Part shown: piece by piece, positions 7,036-14,584 of the stretch
Layout of the letters: every line of letters begins with the position of its first letter
Numbering within the stretch: position 1 is the stretch's first letter
DNA from: Bacillota bacterium
GTDB taxonomy: Bacteria; Bacillota; Clostridia; Acetivibrionales; DSM-1351
Assembly (NCBI GenBank): GCA_023441625.1
Contig: JAEZOA010000076.1
Location: 1-24,088 of the forward strand
Direction of reading: 5' to 3'
Length of the DNA stretch: 24,088 bases
The notes under the pieces: generated by a model
Told to the model about the DNA's origin: nothing
The model's input: the letters and a program-made list of their open reading frames with translations, nothing else
Databases searched by the model: none
Translations under genes and position numbers: made by a program

Positions 7036-7590
7036 ATGGAAAAAAGAGTTGTGTTAAAGGAAAAGAAAGCAGGTCTTTCAATTTCAGATGTAATTTTAGT
7101 AGGTGTTTTGTTGGCTGTCGGCGCAGTACTTAAGTTTGTTGTAGGAATTATGTTTACAGGGATGAAACCGAATTTCATTATAGCAATGTATTGCTTAGCT
7201 ATTCTTTTGATAAAGCCAAAATTCATTGAAGCAATTATTATTGGTGTTTTAGCAGGGGCTTTATGTCAGGTTTTCCCTGGAACGCCATATATAAATCTTA
7301 TCAGCGAACCTATCGGCGCAATTGTTATGGCAATAATAATCTATCTTCCGTTGCAAATAAAAAAATTCTCATTGAAGCCTATAATTGGTACTTTTCTTAG
7401 TACGTTGGCAAGCGGATTTGCTTTTATAGCTATACTCTATGCTGCTTTTTATGCAGGAGCGAGTGTCACAACTATTCCAATAGGTGTGTTTTTGGGCATT
7501 ATCTTAGTTACAGCAGTTTTAAATTCTATTATTGTTCAAATATTATATGTTCCATTAAAATTGGCATTAGGACGTGACAAAAATGATTGA
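7036..7590 (+). CDS. trpP: ECF transporter S component, TrpP-like (probable tryptophan uptake)
   Basis: A 184-residue integral membrane protein with about six helices (roughly residues 16-36, 47-60, 64-80, 90-106, 115-140 and 147-173). The GMKPN motif (42-46) and the NLISEPIGA segment (87-95) match TrpP (YhaG-type) proteins, whose Bacillus member imports tryptophan. S components bind the substrate and dock on an EcfT-ATPase module, which here is encoded by the next three genes. Translation starts at the ATG after GGAGG, itself locked in a hairpin. The stop overlaps the next start by 8 bases. Substrate identity rests on family resemblance plus the TRAP-like leader. A different aromatic compound is possible. 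Confidence 0.75.
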   Translation: MEKRVVLKEKKAGLSISDVILVGVLLAVGAVLKFVVGIMFTGMKPNFIIAMYCLAILLIKPKFIEAIIIGVLAGALCQVFPGTPYINLISEPIGAIVMAIIIYLPLQIKKFSLKPIIGTFLSTLASGFAFIAILYAAFYAGASVTTIPIGVFLGIILVTAVLNSIIVQILYVPLKLALGRDKND

Positions 7591-8443
7591 ATTCAAGAAT
7601 TTTTCTTTTAAGTACAAAAAAGGACATAAAAATGCATTAAGCAATATAAATCTCACAATTAAAAAAGGTGATTTTGTGGGTATTATTGGTAATAGCGGAG
7701 CTGGTAAATCTACCTTCACCTATGCTATAAATGGTGTAATACCTCATCATTTTGAAGGGGATTTTTATGGAGAAGTAAATATCAATGAACTAGATACTGT
7801 TGAATCCTCACCTTCAGAACTGGCATTAACTGTGGGGAGTGTTTTTCAAGATATTGATGGACAAATGGTTTCCTCGGTAGTTGAGGATGAAATACTATTC
7901 GGAATTGAGAATTTTGGCGTTCCACACGACGAAATTGAAAAAAGAGTTACGGATATTCTTAAGATGGTAGGCATCGAAGATTTACGCTATAGAAATATAA
8001 GTACTTTAAGCGGTGGGCAGAAACAAAAGGTTGCAATTTCAGCAGTAGTAGCGTTAATGCCAGATGTTCTGGTGCTTGATGAGCCAACTGCAGAACTGGA
8101 CCCACAGAGTAGTTTACAGATATTTAATATGCTTAAGATGCTTAATGAAAAAATGGGTATAACCATTATTGTTGTTGAGCAAAAAATACGGCTTCTAAGC
8201 GAGTTTTCAAAGCGTTTGCTAATAATAAATGATGGAAGTATTTATTTAGATGGAACTCCACAGGAGGTTTTAAAGGATACTTCAGCACTAGAGCAAATTG
8301 GCGTAAATTGTCCTAGAGTAGCATCCTTAGCAAACAATTTGATTGAGAAAAAATTATACAATGGTGCTGTGCCTATTAATGTTAATGAGGCTGTAAATAT
8401 GGTTAAAAGTGTTATTTTAGTTGACTGTACCAGTGGTGGCTAG
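7583..8443 (+). CDS. ECF transporter ATPase, first subunit (H-loop His replaced by Gln)
   Basis: A 286-residue ABC ATPase. It has Walker A GNSGAGKS (residues 36-43), Q-loop Gln89, signature LSGGQ (142-146), Walker B VLVLDE (162-167) and D-loop ELDP. The switch histidine normally found after the following strand is Gln200 (IIVVEQK). With the second ATPase it should form the energising heterodimer of the ECF complex on the cytoplasmic face. Start choice: the ATG at 7583 lies 10 bases after TAGGA. The GTG at 7574 would be too close. The 8-base overlap with trpP suggests translational coupling. The EcfA identity is supported by the S component upstream and EcfT downstream. Confidence 0.88.
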   Translation: MIEFKNFSFKYKKGHKNALSNINLTIKKGDFVGIIGNSGAGKSTFTYAINGVIPHHFEGDFYGEVNINELDTVESSPSELALTVGSVFQDIDGQMVSSVVEDEILFGIENFGVPHDEIEKRVTDILKMVGIEDLRYRNISTLSGGQKQKVAISAVVALMPDVLVLDEPTAELDPQSSLQIFNMLKMLNEKMGITIIVVEQKIRLLSEFSKRLLIINDGSIYLDGTPQEVLKDTSALEQIGVNCPRVASLANNLIEKKLYNGAVPINVNEAVNMVKSVILVDCTSGG

Positions 8444-8488
8444 TTTGTTAAAAAATTTTTATACATAGGGCTCAATGGAGGTTTATTA

Positions 8489-9289
8489 GTGATTGAATTT
8501 AGAAATGTATGTTTTGCATATGATAAAAAAAATATTCTTGATAATATAAGTTTTTCAATAGAAAAGGGGGAGTTTGTTGCAATCGTTGGACGAAATGGTG
8601 CTGGCAAAACTACTCTCATGAAATTGTTTAATGGACTTTTAAAGCCAACCTCTGGAAATGTAATTGCTACAAATTTAGATACAAAGCTATCAAAAACCAG
8701 CCAGCTTGCAAAACACGTTGGATTTCTGTTTCAAAATCCAGACAGACAAATTTGCCAAAATACTGTGAAGGAAGAAATTGCTTTTGGCTTAAAATGTATT
8801 TTTACAGACAAAGCTGAAATTGAGAAGAGATGTAACAATACAATTGAGAGCTTTGGACTTTTAGGAGACAAGGATCCCTTCTCGTTAAGCAGGGGAGAAA
8901 GACAGAAGGTTGCACTTGCATCTATAATTGCACTTTCACCTGAAATACTGGTGCTTGATGAGCCGACAACAGGTTTGGATTATAAAGAATGTATGCAAAT
9001 AATGGGTGTTATAGCTGAACTAAATAAAAATGGTACTACAGTAATAATGGTATGCCATGATATGGAGCTAGTAACTGATTTTGCAAAGAGAGTTATTGTT
9101 CTTGGGGAAGGAAACATTTTAGCAGATGATACCTGCAAAAATGTTATGCTAGATGTACAAGTATTAGAGAGCGCATCACTAGCTCCTCCACAAATTGCTG
9201 AGCTAGCAATAAGACTAGGGGAAGATTTTCAAGGTATTATAACATTGGATGAAATGACTGACAAAATAGAGAGTAGGTGTTTGTCATGA
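8489..9289 (+). CDS. ECF transporter ATPase, second subunit (signature LSRGE)
   Basis: A 266-residue ABC ATPase. It has Walker A GRNGAGKTT (34-42), Q-loop Gln82, a degenerate signature LSRGE (133-137), Walker B ILVLDE (153-158) and a normal switch His190 (VCHD). The start is GTG with TGGAGG 7 bases upstream. The ATG-based alternatives would cut into the first strand. It follows the first ATPase after 45 bases, and its stop overlaps the EcfT start as ATGA. Together with the first ATPase it forms the two nucleotide-binding subunits of one transporter. Confidence 0.88.
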   Translation: MIEFRNVCFAYDKKNILDNISFSIEKGEFVAIVGRNGAGKTTLMKLFNGLLKPTSGNVIATNLDTKLSKTSQLAKHVGFLFQNPDRQICQNTVKEEIAFGLKCIFTDKAEIEKRCNNTIESFGLLGDKDPFSLSRGERQKVALASIIALSPEILVLDEPTTGLDYKECMQIMGVIAELNKNGTTVIMVCHDMELVTDFAKRVIVLGEGNILADDTCKNVMLDVQVLESASLAPPQIAELAIRLGEDFQGIITLDEMTDKIESRCLS

Positions 9290-10050
9290 AAGGTATTTTA
9301 GATTATTCACAGGGTGAGTCTATCATACACAAGCTAAATCCATTGACAAAAATGTTAATTGCGTTATTACTTTGTATAAGCAGCTTTGTTAGTGGCAAAA
9401 TATTAATGGCAGTTGCAATAATTGCTTTAAATATAGTAATTGGATGTCTTGCTGGTATCGGAAAAAAGACTGTATCACTATTATCAACATTATTAAAAAT
9501 CGGTATTTTATTATTTCTGATTCAAATACTCTTAATCAGAACTGGTGATAAAATTATAAATTTGCCATTAAATCTTTATATTACAGATACAGGGCTTGAG
9601 TTTTCTATTTTACTTGTTCTTCGGCTTGTTGGAGCAACTATGCCTTTAATTCTGATGCTTACTGTTACTAAAATGACCGATTTGACAAATGTACTTGTAC
9701 AAAAGCTTCATATCCCATACAAGTATACCTTTGCATTTATTACAGCACTTCGTTTTATACCTATATTTGAAAATGAATTGAAAGGTATTATTGAAGCTCA
9801 GACAGCGAGAGGTGTTGAGTTTGATACAAGAAATCCGATTAAAAAGCTGAGGCTTGTATTGCCATTATGTGTGCCGCTTCTTATTTCATCTGTTAAACGT
9901 ATTGAAGGTGGGGCAATATCAGCTGAATTAAGAGGTTTTAATGTAAGGAAGAAAAATAGCGGTTACAAAAGATATCATTTTAACGTGTTGGATTATTCTG
10001 CTATGCTAGTGTCGGCGCTAATGTTTGTGTTAAGTACATTTGTAGTATAG
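9286..10050 (+). CDS. ECF transporter transmembrane coupling protein EcfT
   Basis: A 254-residue membrane protein with N-terminal helices around residues 22-35, 40-57, 66-84 and 106-127. It has the two coupling motifs of EcfT: ARG (174-176, in TARGVEF) and LRG (215-217, in ELRGFN). These pack against the two ATPases. A final helix lies at about 238-254. The start ATG overlaps the preceding stop (ATGA) and has AGGTG 6 bases upstream. It is the last gene of the operon, since a strong terminator follows within 10 bases. EcfT anchors the ATPases and holds the TrpP-like S component. Confidence 0.88.
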   Translation: MKGILDYSQGESIIHKLNPLTKMLIALLLCISSFVSGKILMAVAIIALNIVIGCLAGIGKKTVSLLSTLLKIGILLFLIQILLIRTGDKIINLPLNLYITDTGLEFSILLVLRLVGATMPLILMLTVTKMTDLTNVLVQKLHIPYKYTFAFITALRFIPIFENELKGIIEAQTARGVEFDTRNPIKKLRLVLPLCVPLLISSVKRIEGGAISAELRGFNVRKKNSGYKRYHFNVLDYSAMLVSALMFVLSTFVV

Positions 10051-10057
10051 TAGTATG

Positions 10058-10093
10058 GGTTGCGCGATGCCTATGTTCGCAACCAAATTTTTA
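10058..10093 (+). terminator. Terminator of the trpP-ECF operon
   Basis: GGTTGCG (10058-10064) pairs with CGCAACC (10078-10084) around a 13-base loop. AAATTTTTAA follows. Confidence 0.75.
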
Positions 10094-10103
10094 ATTAACA
10101 TAA

Positions 10104-10126
10104 GCAATGTTGGCTTGCCAAATTGC
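10104..10126. terminator. Possible terminator of the minus-strand hydrolase gene
   Basis: GCAAT (10104-10108) with ATTGC (10122-10126) and TTGG with CCAA inside give a compact hairpin with one bulge. It lies 25 bases beyond the stop of the minus-strand gene. No clean T-run follows, so termination is uncertain. Confidence 0.3.
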
Positions 10127-10150
10127 GTTGTTGTTAAATGTAGCAATGGC

Positions 10151-10981
10151 CTACCAGTCCTTTTCAGGATTAAAGCCATATATCTGCACAACTTCTAAGA
10201 GCTTGCTTTTAGCTATATTCTCAGGTGTAACAAATATACCGCTATTACTGTCTAAATCCAAACCAAAATGAATAAAAGCCTGATAAATTATTTGAGAACA
10301 ATTTACTGTTTTGGGTTCCAATTTGTGTTTTTTTGATGCAAAGATGCTATAATCTATATCGATTAGATTTTTGGCTGCGTATTGGGCTATTTCATCAAGT
10401 TTTTTTTGCTCAACATTCTTTAATCTCATAACCTTCAAGGTGGAATAAGCTTCCCATTTAGAAATGTCTTGTAGCATACTAATTGTACCTGGTTCTAAGG
10501 ATTCTAGAGTGATGCCCTTCTTGGCGTCTATTACAATTCCACAATGACCATGTCTCCAATATAACGTGTGAGTAGATTTTGTAAACAGAATGTCTCCATT
10601 TTTTAAAGGTGCTATTTTAGAGTCTTTATTAGTATTTGCACTGCTAACCATCAAATTCTCCTGAGAGGTAAAAAAATTTAGCTTTTCAATATAAATCCTC
10701 TGCTTTGTATAATAATTAGTTTGAAAATCTAATATTTGTTTTAACCCATTTTCTTGAGATAGCAACTCATCAATTGCTATTTTAGATAAGCCGGTTTGCG
10801 AGTATAGAAGTGAATAGTCTTCTTGGCTAAGTTCTGGATTTCTCAATATCGAGGCTATGTCAGTTTTAGGCATTGTGGGTATATAATGTGAATTATACAT
10901 GTTGGAAAAAATAAAAAGGCAATACAAATTTATGATTAAAGTAATAATACTTATAATTACCTTGAATTTTTTTTTATTCAC
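10151..10981 (-). CDS. YiiX-like (NlpC/P60-superfamily, permuted) cysteine hydrolase with N-terminal anchor
   Basis: A 276-residue protein with an uncleaved-looking N-terminal hydrophobic helix (about 8-26 after NKKKFK), then a helical linker, then a permuted papain-like domain. GDILFT (129-134) leads to the catalytic His146 in GHCGIVID, Glu160 in TLE, and the nucleophile Cys228 in VNCSQIIYQAF. The His-before-Cys order is the mark of the YiiX/YebB group (Peptidase C92-like). Its substrates are uncertain and may be amide or ester bonds in the envelope. The start is a GTG with AAGGAG 7 bases upstream. An out-of-frame ATG overlaps it as ATGTGA and stops at once. It is the only complete minus-strand gene here and is divergent from the next gene. 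Confidence 0.75.
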   Translation of the reverse strand: MNKKKFKVIISIITLIINLYCLFIFSNMYNSHYIPTMPKTDIASILRNPELSQEDYSLLYSQTGLSKIAIDELLSQENGLKQILDFQTNYYTKQRIYIEKLNFFTSQENLMVSSANTNKDSKIAPLKNGDILFTKSTHTLYWRHGHCGIVIDAKKGITLESLEPGTISMLQDISKWEAYSTLKVMRLKNVEQKKLDEIAQYAAKNLIDIDYSIFASKKHKLEPKTVNCSQIIYQAFIHFGLDLDSNSGIFVTPENIAKSKLLEVVQIYGFNPEKDW

Positions 10982-11004
10982 ATAACCACTCCTTACAATT
11001 TCCT

Positions 11005-11033
11005 ATTATTGCTAATAGACATAGTATCTGCAA
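11005..11033 (-). promoter_or_regulatory. Candidate promoter of the YiiX-like gene
   Basis: On the minus strand, TTGCAG (11033-11028) and AATAAT (11010-11005) are separated by 17 bases, ending 23 bases before the GTG start. Confidence 0.4.
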
Positions 11034-11140
11034 AAATGAACACATAATACATATTATTTCAGACAAAATTAAATTAACATATGTATAATAAATGTGGTAA
11101 TTATTAATGGAGTTATAACTGACTCAGAGAGGAATTAAGT

Positions 11141-11659
11141 ATGAAAAAAGGCAGCTCTTTAGTAGGTTTATTTCTAATTATAATTGGTATAATTATTTTT
11201 GTGTTAAAAGCAGTATTTAATGTTAGAATATTAGAGTTTGAAGCATATGATTTCTGGGTGTTTATAGTACTTGTTGTTGGAATAAGCTTTGAACTCGGAT
11301 TTTTTCTTTCAGGCTCAAAACCGGGGTTATTGATACCTGGCGGTATAATAACTACAATAGGACTTTTATTTATGTTTGAAGTAGTGACTGATTGGAACTT
11401 TGCGGAGTATACTTGGCCTGTTTACATTATAGCTGTAGCAGTAGGACTCTTTCAGATGTACATATTCTCAAAAAGGGAAAAAGGACTACTTATCTCAAGC
11501 TTAATAGTTGGCGGAGTTGGAGCGTTTTTTATGTTCTGCTGTTTATTGAGCCAGATAACAGACATTATAAACCCTAATGTGTTTATCCCGATTGCATTAA
11601 TTGCTGGAGGTATTGCATTATTCCTAAGTGGTAGAGGTAGTAAAAAATCTCAATACTAA
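11141..11659 (+). CDS. Small polytopic membrane protein, about six helices, function unknown
   Basis: A 172-residue protein with predicted helices at about residues 6-26, 38-57, 62-82, 93-110, 115-137 and 147-164, and a short charged tail GRGSKKSQY. The repeated helix-GG/GI-helix pattern resembles small membrane modules of the LiaI/LiaF type seen in cell-envelope stress systems. The match is too loose to name it. GAGAGGAA precedes the ATG by 8 bases. A TATAAT at 11084-11089 could be its promoter. A 22-base-pair terminator ends the unit right after the stop, so it is transcribed alone. Confidence 0.7.
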   Translation: MKKGSSLVGLFLIIIGIIIFVLKAVFNVRILEFEAYDFWVFIVLVVGISFELGFFLSGSKPGLLIPGGIITTIGLLFMFEVVTDWNFAEYTWPVYIIAVAVGLFQMYIFSKREKGLLISSLIVGGVGAFFMFCCLLSQITDIINPNVFIPIALIAGGIALFLSGRGSKKSQY

Positions 11660-11665
11660 TTTTAA

Positions 11666-11713
11666 AAAAATCTAAGATTAAAGTAAAATAGTTTACTTTA
11701 ATCTTAGATTTTT
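11666..11713. terminator. Perfect 22-base-pair bidirectional terminator
   Basis: The arm at 11666-11687 and the arm at 11692-11713 are exact reverse complements around a 4-base ATAG loop. The right arm ends in TTTTT and the left starts with AAAAA. Confidence 0.85.
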
Positions 11714-11730
11714 GCTATAAAAAGATTATT

Positions 11731-11758
11731 TTTACATACTTTCATGTAGTTTTATGAT
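11731..11758 (+). promoter_or_regulatory. Candidate promoter of the dgt-yfbR pair
   Basis: TTTACA at 11731-11736, a 16-base spacer and TATGAT at 11753-11758. The ATG of the dGTPase gene is about 80 bases further on. Confidence 0.45.
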
Positions 11759-11791
11759 ATATTATAACGAGGAAATAGTTGTCCCCGGCCT

Positions 11792-11812
11792 TATAGATAG
11801 CAGGTATCTATA
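11792..11812 (+). repeat. Perfect inverted repeat in the dgt leader
   Basis: TATAGATA (11792-11799), a 5-base GCAGG centre and TATCTATA (11805-11812). It lies between the promoter and the dgt start. It could be a leader hairpin or a repressor operator. Confidence 0.5.
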
Positions 11813-11840
11813 TTGAATATAACTATACTGGAGGTGTGCT

Positions 11841-12986
11841 ATGGAGTGGAGAAAGCTAAGAGAACAGCAAGAGAATTCTTTAAGTCCTTTTGCAGCAAAA
11901 AGCATGAATTCTTTTGGTAGATTAATAGATGAAAGAAAATGTCCAATAAGAACTGATTATGAGCGAGACGGAAATAGGATTTTATATTCTATGGATTTTA
12001 GAAGGTTAAGGCATAAAACTCAGGTCTTTTTTAATGCTAAAAATGATCATATCTGCACTCGAATGGAACATGTATTAAATGTCGGTTCAATAGCTAATAC
12101 TATAGCCAGAACCTTAAATTTGAATCAGGACCTAACTTATGCAATAGCACTAGGGCATGATTTAGGGCATGCTCCGTTTGGACATAGCGGCGAGCGCGTG
12201 CTAAATAAGTGTATGAAAAAAATTGACAGTTCAAAGAGTTTTCAGCACGAATTGCATAGTCTAAGGGTAGTCGAAAAATTAGCGACAAGAATTTCAAAAG
12301 AAAAAATACACGAAAGCTGCGGACTAAATCTAACATTTGAGGTCAAGGACGGTATAGTATCTCATTGTGGAGAAATGTACAATGAATATGTTCTGCACAG
12401 GGATTTAACTAAAACACCTGATTATCTGAATAATATTAGCAATCCCATTGGTCTGCCATATACAGTTGAGGGGTGTATTGTAAGACTAGTTGATAAAATC
12501 GCTTATGTAGGCAGGGACATTGAAGATGCTCTTAGAGTAAACCTTATGGATATGAAAGACATTCCAAAGGAGATAAGAAATGAATTGGGAAATTCCAATG
12601 GAGAAATTATTAATACGCTAGTGTGCGATTTAATAGAAAACAGCTACGGTAAAGATTCTATTGCTCTTAGTCCATCAAAAGGCGATGCCCTTGAAAAGCT
12701 TATTAATGAAAATGTAAGACTTATATACAAAGCCGATAAAATAACTCGCTATGAAAAAATTGCTGAGAATACCCTTGAAGGCCTATTTGATTGCTTGCTT
12801 GACAGTGTCACTGATATACCTAAGCTTCAATTTAGTGAAAATAAAGTATATAGAATGTTCTATAATTTTATTATTGACAAGGGTTATGATGAGACCGAAG
12901 GCAATGCTCAAAAGGTTATAGATTTTATAGCAGGTATGACAGACTCTTTTGCTCAAAGTTGCTTTGAAGAGATTTATTGGATGTAG
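11841..12986 (+). CDS. dgt: Deoxyguanosinetriphosphate triphosphohydrolase-like protein (HD domain)
   Basis: A 381-residue HD-superfamily phosphohydrolase. The N-terminal RDGNRILYSMDFRRLRHKTQ (about 42-61) is the hallmark of dGTPases. Metal ligands are His77 (RMEHVLNV), His106-Asp107 (LGHDLGHAPFGHSGE) and Asp218 (LVDKIAYVGRDIEDAL). His136 in FQHE matches a conserved position. The enzyme class cleaves dGTP (some members other dNTPs) to deoxynucleoside and triphosphate. CTGGAGGTG is an ideal ribosome binding site. The next gene, another HD nucleotidase, begins 9 bases after the stop, so the two form an operon of deoxynucleotide breakdown. Whether it prefers dGTP cannot be read from sequence. 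Confidence 0.9.
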   Translation: MEWRKLREQQENSLSPFAAKSMNSFGRLIDERKCPIRTDYERDGNRILYSMDFRRLRHKTQVFFNAKNDHICTRMEHVLNVGSIANTIARTLNLNQDLTYAIALGHDLGHAPFGHSGERVLNKCMKKIDSSKSFQHELHSLRVVEKLATRISKEKIHESCGLNLTFEVKDGIVSHCGEMYNEYVLHRDLTKTPDYLNNISNPIGLPYTVEGCIVRLVDKIAYVGRDIEDALRVNLMDMKDIPKEIRNELGNSNGEIINTLVCDLIENSYGKDSIALSPSKGDALEKLINENVRLIYKADKITRYEKIAENTLEGLFDCLLDSVTDIPKLQFSENKVYRMFYNFIIDKGYDETEGNAQKVIDFIAGMTDSFAQSCFEEIYWM

Positions 12987-12995
12987 GGGGATAAT

Positions 12996-13586
12996 ATGAG
13001 TAAAGACAACTTTCATTTTTTTGCCTTTCTATCTAGGATGAAATACATTAATAGATGGGGGCTGATGAGAAACACTTATACTGAAAACATACAAGAACAC
13101 AGTCTTCAGGTAGCTATTATTGCACATGGTTTGGCTGTAATACGAAACACCTATTTTAATGGTGAAATAAATCCTGAGAGAGTTGCTATTTTGGCAATGT
13201 TTCATGATTGTAATGAAATAATAACTGGTGATATGCCTACACCAATTAAATATTATAATCCTCAAATCAGCAAAATTTATAAGGATATTGAGGATATATC
13301 TAAGGAAAAAATCATATCAATGCTTCCAGAAGAAATGGCTGATGAATATTACTCGTTATTTTTCAAAAATCCAGAGGATATAGACTGCTGGAAGCTTGTT
13401 AAGGCTGCTGACAGGATTTCTGCCTACATTAAATGTATTGAAGAAGTTAAGGCTGGAAATAATGAGTTTAAAAAGGCTAGTGAATCTATATTGGAAACGA
13501 TACAGGATATCGGGTTAGAGGAAGTCTCGTATTTTATGGATAAGTTTCTTCCTAGCTTTAATTTATCCTTAGATGAAATTGACTAA
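12996..13586 (+). CDS. yfbR: YfbR-like 5'-deoxynucleotidase (HD domain)
   Basis: A 196-residue HD protein very close to E. coli YfbR along its length. It has HFFAFLSRMKYINRW (from residue 6), TENIQEHSLQVA with His35, MFHD with His70-Asp71, TGDMPTPIKYYN (77-88), Asp139 in KAADRIS, and the C-terminal PSFNLSLDEI. YfbR removes the phosphate of all deoxyribonucleoside 5'-monophosphates and not of ribonucleotides. Arg20-Trp21 (NRW) correspond to the residues that select the deoxyribose. The ribosome binding site AGGGGGA is right at the end of the dgt gene. Paired with the dGTPase it would finish the route from dNTP/dNMP to deoxynucleoside. Confidence 0.92.
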   Translation: MSKDNFHFFAFLSRMKYINRWGLMRNTYTENIQEHSLQVAIIAHGLAVIRNTYFNGEINPERVAILAMFHDCNEIITGDMPTPIKYYNPQISKIYKDIEDISKEKIISMLPEEMADEYYSLFFKNPEDIDCWKLVKAADRISAYIKCIEEVKAGNNEFKKASESILETIQDIGLEEVSYFMDKFLPSFNLSLDEID

Positions 13587-13606
13587 ATTATGTTTCGTTT
13601 ATATTA

Positions 13607-13635
13607 TTGACAATAAAGACATATGTAATTAAAAT
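13607..13635 (+). promoter_or_regulatory. Sigma-A promoter of the aminotransferase gene
   Basis: A perfect TTGACA at 13607-13612, a 17-base spacer and TAAAAT at 13630-13635. The leader is about 78 bases long. Confidence 0.65.
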
Positions 13636-13719
13636 TGTATTGAATAAAATTTATACCAAATAATCTCAAATACATGTTAATATTTAACTATTTACAAACT
13701 GTTTAAAAGGGGTATAACA

Positions 13720-14550
13720 ATGACATATGAAGAAAATATAGGTAGTATATGTATAATTAATGGAGAAACTTTATCCAAAGAAAATTTGGATATGTACACA
13801 AGTGATAAATATTTAGCCTTTTATGAAGTTATTAGAATTATAAACGGAGTTCCACTTTTTTATGAAGATCACTATTCAAGGCTAAAAGGCTCAATTAGTA
13901 AATCAGGATATGAAATTAAATTACCAAAAAAAGACCTTAAAGATCAAATACAGAAGGTTTGTAAGCAAAATTCACTAATTAATTGCAATATAAAAGTAAT
14001 AGTTCTTCAATGCGGCGCTGAGCAAAATACTTTAGTCTTTATAAATAAGTTCTATTATCCTACAAAGCAGGAATATGATAATGGTATACGCTGTTGCACT
14101 GTTAATTTAAAGAGATACAATCCAAACATAAAGATCATTCATTCAAACTATAAAGAAGAGATTAAAAGAATATCAGAAGAAAAAAGTGTTTTTGAGGTTC
14201 TCTTAGTTAATGATGATGGCAAAATAACTGAGGGTGGAAAGTCAAACGTATTTTTTGTTAAGGGGAATAAGATATATACATCTCCTGATGACTATATACT
14301 AAAAGGTATAACGAGGCAGTATGTTTTGGATGTATGTAGAAATTTAGGCTATGAAGTAATTGAAACTCTTATTGGGATAGATTTACTGCCTGATTTTGAT
14401 GCAGCCTTTATAACTGGGACACCAATAAGTATTCTGCCAATAAAAACAATTGATGATTTGGATATTAATTCTGCGAAGAATTCCACAACTCAGCATGTAA
14501 TGGCAAGTTATAATAGTCTTGTTAATTCATATATAAATAATAACTTATAA
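13720..14550 (+). CDS. PLP-dependent aminotransferase class IV
   Basis: A 276-residue fold-type IV PLP enzyme. The family pattern is clear: YEVIRIINGVPLFYEDHYSRL (from residue 35), the probable PLP-binding Lys138 in NIKIIHSNYKE, FEVLLVNDDGKITEGGKSNVFFV with Glu171, GITRQ (196-200) and TGTP (232-235). Members include branched-chain and D-amino-acid aminotransferases and aminodeoxychorismate lyase, and the exact reaction cannot be fixed from sequence alone. AAAAGGGGTATAAC precedes the ATG. The following membrane gene begins 34 bases after the stop and may be co-transcribed, although an AT-rich hairpin (14536-14560) spans the stop codon. Confidence 0.85.
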   Translation: MTYEENIGSICIINGETLSKENLDMYTSDKYLAFYEVIRIINGVPLFYEDHYSRLKGSISKSGYEIKLPKKDLKDQIQKVCKQNSLINCNIKVIVLQCGAEQNTLVFINKFYYPTKQEYDNGIRCCTVNLKRYNPNIKIIHSNYKEEIKRISEEKSVFEVLLVNDDGKITEGGKSNVFFVKGNKIYTSPDDYILKGITRQYVLDVCRNLGYEVIETLIGIDLLPDFDAAFITGTPISILPIKTIDDLDINSAKNSTTQHVMASYNSLVNSYINNNL

Positions 14551-14584
14551 CGTTATTATTAAAAATTATTTAGGAGGTAATTTT

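Noticed and set aside
11841..13586. Complete anti-phage defence island
   Set aside because: Only the dGTPase and nucleotidase are present, and no sensor, effector partner or mobile-element context lies next to them.
14536..14560. Terminator between the aminotransferase and the membrane gene
   Set aside because: A 9-pair stem made almost only of A and T that overlaps the stop codon and has no T-run; too weak to end transcription.
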